Below, piece after piece: positions 16,340 through 19,945 of a stretch of 19,945 bases of DNA. The stretch covers positions 1 through 19,945 of the forward strand of contig JBHELO010000110.1 in NCBI GenBank assembly GCA_046263055.1, read 5' to 3'. Under the pieces are notes generated by a model. The model ran no database searches, was not told the DNA's origin, and saw nothing but the letters and a program-made list of their open reading frames with translations. The translations under genes and the position numbers were made by a program. Position 1 is the first letter of the stretch, and every line of letters begins with the position of its first letter. Origin of the DNA: DATAQC01 sp046263055. GTDB lineage: Bacteria; Actinomycetota; Acidimicrobiia; Acidimicrobiales; AC-14.

Positions 16340-17337
16340 GAGAAGAGCCCCACCACGGCCCGGGTGGCGAACCCGATGGCGAACGCCCCGGGGATGGTGA
16401 GCACCCAGGCCCACACGACCTGGCTGGCCACCCCCCAGCGCACCGCCGACAGCCGGCGGGTGGCGCCCACCCCGACGATGGCGCCGGTGATCGTGTGGGT
16501 GGTGGACACCGGGACGCCGGCCGACGAGGTGAGGAAGAGGGTGGCGGCTGCTGCCGTCTCCGCCGCCACCCCCCCCACCGGTTGCAGCCGGGTGATCTTC
16601 GATCCCATGGTCTTGACGATGCGCCAGCCACCGCTCAGGGTCCCGAGTCCCATGGCGGTGTGGGCGGCCAGGACGACCCACAGGGGGACGCCGGCCTTGG
16701 CCCCCAGGTGGCCGCTGCCGATGAGCACGGCCAGGATGACGCCCATCGTCTTCTGGGCGTCGTTGGCCCCGTGACCGAGGCTGACGGCGGCGGCGGAGAC
16801 CAGTTGGCCCCGGCGAAAGCCCGTGTTCAGCGCCTCCACCCGTTTCACCCGGTGGAAGGCCCACAGGATGACGAGGGAGAGGACCATCGCCAGGGCCAGG
16901 CCGAGGAGCGGGGACAGCACGATGAACACGCCGATCTTGCGCAGGCCCGGCCCTTCCAGCACGCCGAAGCCGGCCCGGGCCACCGCCGCGCCCGCCAGCC
17001 CCCCGACCAGGGCGTGCGACGAGCTGGTGGGCAGCCCCACGTAGAACGTGAACAGGTTCCAGCCGATGGCGCCCACCAGGCCGGCGAAGACCACCCCCAC
17101 GGTGAGGATGTGGCGGGTCGGGTCCACCACATCCTTGGCGATGGAGTTGGCCACCTTGGTGCCGAAGACGAGGAATGCGACGAAGTTGAAGAAGGCGGCC
17201 CACGCCACCGCCCGCCGGGGGCTCAGCACGCCGGTGGCCACCACCGTGGCGATGGAGTTGGCGGCGTCGTGGAAGCCGTTGGTGAAGTCGAACGCCAGGG
17301 CGACGGCCACGACGATGACCACGCCCAGATCCGTCAC
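16336..17337 (-). CDS. pit: PiT-family inorganic phosphate transporter
   Basis: A 333-residue low-affinity phosphate permease of the inner membrane, usually taking up metal-phosphate with H+ or Na+. Both inverted-repeat signatures are present: DFTNGFHDAANSIATVVATG near residue 17 and SLGHGANDAQKTMGVI near residue 190. LPTSSSHALVGG and VPVSTTHTITGAIVG form the matching loop pair. The start is GTG at 17337, with AGGAG at 17352-17348, ten bases upstream. The preceding gene encodes a DUF47 protein, the common partner of PiT carriers in bacteria. The downstream small membrane gene overlaps by GTGA. Confidence 0.95.
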   Translation of the reverse strand: MTDLGVVIVVAVALAFDFTNGFHDAANSIATVVATGVLSPRRAVAWAAFFNFVAFLVFGTKVANSIAKDVVDPTRHILTVGVVFAGLVGAIGWNLFTFYVGLPTSSSHALVGGLAGAAVARAGFGVLEGPGLRKIGVFIVLSPLLGLALAMVLSLVILWAFHRVKRVEALNTGFRRGQLVSAAAVSLGHGANDAQKTMGVILAVLIGSGHLGAKAGVPLWVVLAAHTAMGLGTLSGGWRIVKTMGSKITRLQPVGGVAAETAAAATLFLTSSAGVPVSTTHTITGAIVGVGATRRLSAVRWGVASQVVWAWVLTIPGAFAIGFATRAVVGLFS

Positions 17338-17368
17338 CCGGTGTCGTCTCCTGGTCGCGTCGGCTGGG

Positions 17369-17986
17369 TCAGGCGTGCTTGAGGACGATGGCCTCCACCA
17401 CGTCGGAGACGTCCTCGACGGTGTTGAGGGCGTCCTCCATGGCGGCGATGACGTCTTTCCACTTGATGACCTCGATGGCCTCGAGGTGGCCGCCGAAGAG
17501 GCGGGCCACGGCCCGCCGGTAGACCTCGTCCCCCTCCGTCTCCAGGCGGTCGATGGCCTCGAGGTGGTCGGACACGCCCTTCATCTCCTGGAGCCGCTCC
17601 ATGACCTTGACCACCTCGTCGGACATGGCCACCAGGATGTCGGCCTGTTCGGCCAGCTCGGGCAGCACCTCCCGGACGTGGACCAGGGTGAGCAGCGCGG
17701 ATACGGAGTGCATGTCGTCCACCACGTCGTCGAGCTCCTCGGCCAGGGCGTGGATGTCCTCGCGGTCGAACGGCGTGACGAAGGTGGAGTCCAGGCGGTG
17801 GAGGATGTCCCGGGTGAGCTGGTCCCCCCGGCGCTCGCACTCCACCACCGAGGCGTGGCCGCCGTCGGTGCTGGGCAGCTCGGCGACCAGCATCCGCAGC
17901 CGGCGGGAGCACTCGGCCACGTTGGCGGCCACCGACCGGAAGAGGTCGAAGAAGGTGTCGTCGGTGGGAATGAGGCGGAAGCGCAT
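17369..17986 (-). CDS. DUF47/PhoU-like phosphate transport accessory protein
   Basis: A 205-residue, almost wholly helical PhoU-like protein of the DUF47 (TIGR00153-type) family. It opens FRLIPTDDTFFDLFRSVAANVAE. Metal-coordinating acidic clusters of PhoU type occur at EELDDVVDDMHS and in ETEGDEVYRRA, with a late motif VIKWKDVIAAMEDALNTVEDVSDVVEAIVLKHA. DUF47 proteins are regularly paired with PiT transporters and are thought to modulate them. The ATG at 17986 has no clear Shine-Dalgarno; the region where one should be is taken up by a perfect palindrome. Pit starts 31 bases after its stop. Confidence 0.93.
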   Translation of the reverse strand: MRFRLIPTDDTFFDLFRSVAANVAECSRRLRMLVAELPSTDGGHASVVECERRGDQLTRDILHRLDSTFVTPFDREDIHALAEELDDVVDDMHSVSALLTLVHVREVLPELAEQADILVAMSDEVVKVMERLQEMKGVSDHLEAIDRLETEGDEVYRRAVARLFGGHLEAIEVIKWKDVIAAMEDALNTVEDVSDVVEAIVLKHA

Positions 17987-17989
17987 GGT

Positions 17990-18003
17990 GGTCGGGCCCG
18001 ACC
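17990..18003. promoter_or_regulatory. perfect 14-bp palindrome filling the FN3-DUF47 gap
   Basis: GGTCGGGCCCGACC reads the same on both strands and occupies almost the entire gap between the FN3 gene stop and the DUF47 ATG, three bases from the start. It could be an operator for the DUF47-pit part, or a stem limiting its translation. No matching promoter boxes were seen around it. The chance of such palindromes is raised in G+C-rich DNA. Confidence 0.35.
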
Positions 18004-19536
18004 CTAGCGAGGCGGCGACGCCGACCCCCTGTTCCCGGCCTCAGGGCCGCCCACCAGGGCCATTGCTCGCCGCTCCAGGCGGTCGCCGGCAGCCACGTCG
18101 CCGGCCGCCACCCCGTCATACGGCCGCGACGGCGCGGTCCTGGAGGGGGCGGACGTCGACGAGGCCGCCGACGCCCGCGACGCCCGAGACGACGAGGACG
18201 CCCCCGATGGCCGCCGTGGCCGCGACGGCGACGGCGCCCCCGGCGGCGGGCGCCAGAGGTCGTCGTCGGCTTCGGTGGCAGGCGGGGGCGGCACCGGCGC
18301 CGACCGGAGACGGGGACGCCCGGCCGCCACCACCCGGTTCGGTGGTCCCGTCGGTCCCCGGCCGGCGACGAGGGCCATGGCCACCGTGGGGTCGGCGTCG
18401 GCGGCGGGGTCGAGGGGCTCGCCGCCGTAGGCCATGGCTACCGTGGCGCCCATCCGGCGGTTGAACCAGCGGAGGTGGAAGGCGGCCAGGCAGAGGATCA
18501 GGCCGGCGGCCACCGGGACCATGAGGGCCCGGCGGTCGGAGGCGTCCCGGAGGACACCGACGACGGCCGAATCGTTGCTTCCCGAGGTGCTGTCGGCCGC
18601 TCCGGGCACGCGCAGGGGGAGGGTGGACACGAACCCGTTGTCGGGCACCGTCGGCAACGACACCTTGGGGGGCGCCGACGAGGTGGCCTTGGAGAGGAAG
18701 GAGCCGAGGTCCAGGGAGGCCAGGCCCTTCCCGGGGGCGGCGCCCGCCACGCCGGGGGCGGGGCCCGCCGGCGTGGTCAGGCCGCTGGTCGGGTTCGGCC
18801 CGTCGGGGGGGCTGACCGAGGCACCCGCGCTGCGCGCCGAGCGGGCGGTGGCCCGGTCGGACACGTGGCCGCTGGCATCGGGGCGTACGGCCAGGACCAC
18901 GTACTCGAAGGTGCCGCCTGCGGCCGCCGTGCTCTGGTCGGTGTAGCTGAGGGTGGTGCCACTGGCGGGTTGAGCGATGGCGCCCGACACGGCGGTGAAG
19001 GACGACCCGCCGACGGGCCGGCGCTGCACCTGGTAGCCCACCAGGTCGGGCTCGGTGTTGCGGGACCACGACACGGTGACGGTGCGGTCGGGGTTGACCG
19101 TCGCCTTGACGTCGGCGGGCGGGGCGGGCGGTACCTCCACGCCGAAGGTCCCGGTGGCCGAGCCGTCCTGCGGCCCGTCGAGCAGGGTCTGGCCGGTGGC
19201 CGTCACGGTGACGTCGTAGGGGCCGTTGTAGGCCAGGTCGGGCGTGGTGAACGAGTACGACGTGCTGCTGCGGTTCAGGGTGGCCCCGCACCCGGTGCCG
19301 TCGCACGACGCGGTGGTGGCGGGGTGGAGGTGCGAGGTGACGCCCACGTGCAGGGCGGTGAGCTGGTTGAGGAAGTTGGCCATCTGCGCCGAGCCGGAGA
19401 CGGTGGCCCGGCCACCGCTGACGGCGGTGGCCACGGTGACGCCCGGGACGTCGGCCGCCGACGCCGGTCCGGCCAGGGGCCAGAGCAGGGCGGCGCCGGC
19501 GGCCAGCACCGCCCCCGCCGCCGCCGACCGCCTCAC
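18004..19536 (-). CDS. secreted/membrane-anchored fibronectin type III protein
   Basis: A 510-residue protein that I do not recognise as a named family. A signal peptide covers about residues 1-28 (VRRSAAAGAVLAAGAALLWPLAGPASA). An Ig-like or beta domain follows to about 130, with two Cys (SCDGTGCGA) that could form a disulphide. A fibronectin type III domain spans about 135-225 (PPADVKATVNPDRTVTVSWSRNTEPDLVGYQVQRR). A Pro/Ser-rich linker, a single membrane helix at about 338-358 (LMVPVAAGLILCLAAFHL), and a cytosolic tail of some 150 residues rich in Pro, Ser and Arg complete it. The GTG at 19536 overlaps the sortase TGA (GTGA). No LPxTG-type sorting motif is visible, so it is probably held by its own helix and is not an obvious sortase substrate. 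A role in cell-surface adhesion or envelope scaffolding is a guess. Confidence 0.82.
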   Translation of the reverse strand: MRRSAAAGAVLAAGAALLWPLAGPASAADVPGVTVATAVSGGRATVSGSAQMANFLNQLTALHVGVTSHLHPATTASCDGTGCGATLNRSSTSYSFTTPDLAYNGPYDVTVTATGQTLLDGPQDGSATGTFGVEVPPAPPADVKATVNPDRTVTVSWSRNTEPDLVGYQVQRRPVGGSSFTAVSGAIAQPASGTTLSYTDQSTAAAGGTFEYVVLAVRPDASGHVSDRATARSARSAGASVSPPDGPNPTSGLTTPAGPAPGVAGAAPGKGLASLDLGSFLSKATSSAPPKVSLPTVPDNGFVSTLPLRVPGAADSTSGSNDSAVVGVLRDASDRRALMVPVAAGLILCLAAFHLRWFNRRMGATVAMAYGGEPLDPAADADPTVAMALVAGRGPTGPPNRVVAAGRPRLRSAPVPPPPATEADDDLWRPPPGAPSPSRPRRPSGASSSSRASRASAASSTSAPSRTAPSRPYDGVAAGDVAAGDRLERRAMALVGGPEAGNRGSASPPR

Positions 19537-19945
19537 GCCGCCTTCAGGTCCTTGGACCAGGTGGCGCGCACGATCAGCCGCTGGGCGGCCGAGCCCTTGG
19601 GGTGGCACGTCGTGAGGGTGAGGGCCCGGTCGGCGGTGGGGTCGAGGACCGACATGTCGTTGGGCGACACCGCGAACGGGTCCTTGGCCACCTGGTAGGT
19701 GCACCCGCCGATGGGCGTGTCCAGCTCGATGGTGTCGCCCGCCTTCAGCCGGTCCAGGTTGGCGAACGGCTTGCCGAAGGTGGTGCGGTGGCCGGCGATG
19801 GCCACGTTGCCGACGTCGCAGGGCAGCGAGGTGGTCGGGTAGTGCCCGGCCCCGGCCCGCAGCGCGCTGGGGCTGACGCCTTCCACCACCACCACGTCCA
19901 CGCCGATGCTCGGGATCTTGATGCGGGTCAGCGAGTCACCGGTGC
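19533..19945 (-). CDS. sortase, class E-like, 5' end beyond window
   Basis: The C-terminal 137 residues of a sortase, running off the right edge. IKIPSIGVDVVVVEG is the first core strand. The catalytic His is in NVAIAGHRTTFG, the catalytic Cys in LTLTTCHPKG, and the Arg in RLIVRATW. The TLTTC context is the sortase core signature, and the CHP following it plus the actinobacterial setting suggest class E. Such enzymes attach surface proteins or pilins through LAxTG/LPxTG-like signals. The N-terminal membrane anchor is not visible. The TGA overlaps the GTG of the FN3 gene, so the two proteins are made together. Confidence 0.9.
   Translation of the reverse strand, partial: TGDSLTRIKIPSIGVDVVVVEGVSPSALRAGAGHYPTTSLPCDVGNVAIAGHRTTFGKPFANLDRLKAGDTIELDTPIGGCTYQVAKDPFAVSPNDMSVLDPTADRALTLTTCHPKGSAAQRLIVRATWSKDLKAA

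Overview
The window is chromosomal DNA from a very G+C-rich actinobacterium, probably an uncultured or little-studied lineage such as Acidimicrobiia; the lineage is an inference. Support for Actinomycetota comes from a TopA with a Lys/Ala-rich tail and no zinc fingers, a paired CeoB/CeoC-type RCK locus next to an APC permease and an OB-fold protein, a class E-type sortase, and frequent GTG starts. Genes are packed tightly. Nine neighbouring gene pairs overlap by exactly four bases (ATGA or GTGA), which implies widespread translational coupling. I saw no tRNA, rRNA, CRISPR array, transposase or phage gene. No gene-free stretch exceeds about 155 bases.

Layout, left to right. (1) 1-5623, minus strand: a replication/nucleotide operon read topA, MFS transporter, tmk, holB (holB cut by the window edge). 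(2) 5743-8738, minus strand: a DtxR-family metal-dependent regulator coupled to hppA, a K+-independent-type H+-pumping pyrophosphatase, with a promoter bracketed by an inverted repeat. (3) 8829-11604: a block in which every gene is broken. It holds an OB-fold gene with an in-frame TAG, a KimA-like permease lacking its 5' half and frameshifted, a sensor kinase lacking its 5' half and carrying a 4 x 33-bp tandem repeat in its ATP-lid region, and a KdpE-like response regulator with a one-base frameshift. (4) 11556-14875: an intact KimA-like K+ importer of the APC superfamily, divergent from two coupled TrkA/CeoB-CeoC-type RCK proteins. (5) 14892-19945, minus strand: a long gene string read sortase, FN3 membrane protein, DUF47/PhoU-like protein, Pit transporter, small membrane protein, RsbV-like, RsbW-like, OB-fold protein.

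Functionally the middle of the window concerns monovalent-ion and proton economy: K+ import, RCK gating, a remnant K+-sensing two-component system and a proton-pumping PPase. The right side combines phosphate uptake with a partner-switching module. The most notable feature is the decayed block. The permease and kinase are divergent and both lack their 5' halves at the same point near 10138, which one deletion would explain. The nonsense codon and the two frameshifts lie within about 2.4 kb of one another, while the flanking paralogues are intact. Either this is recent, concentrated decay of a duplicated K+ locus, or it is a locally poor assembly; read-level evidence would decide.
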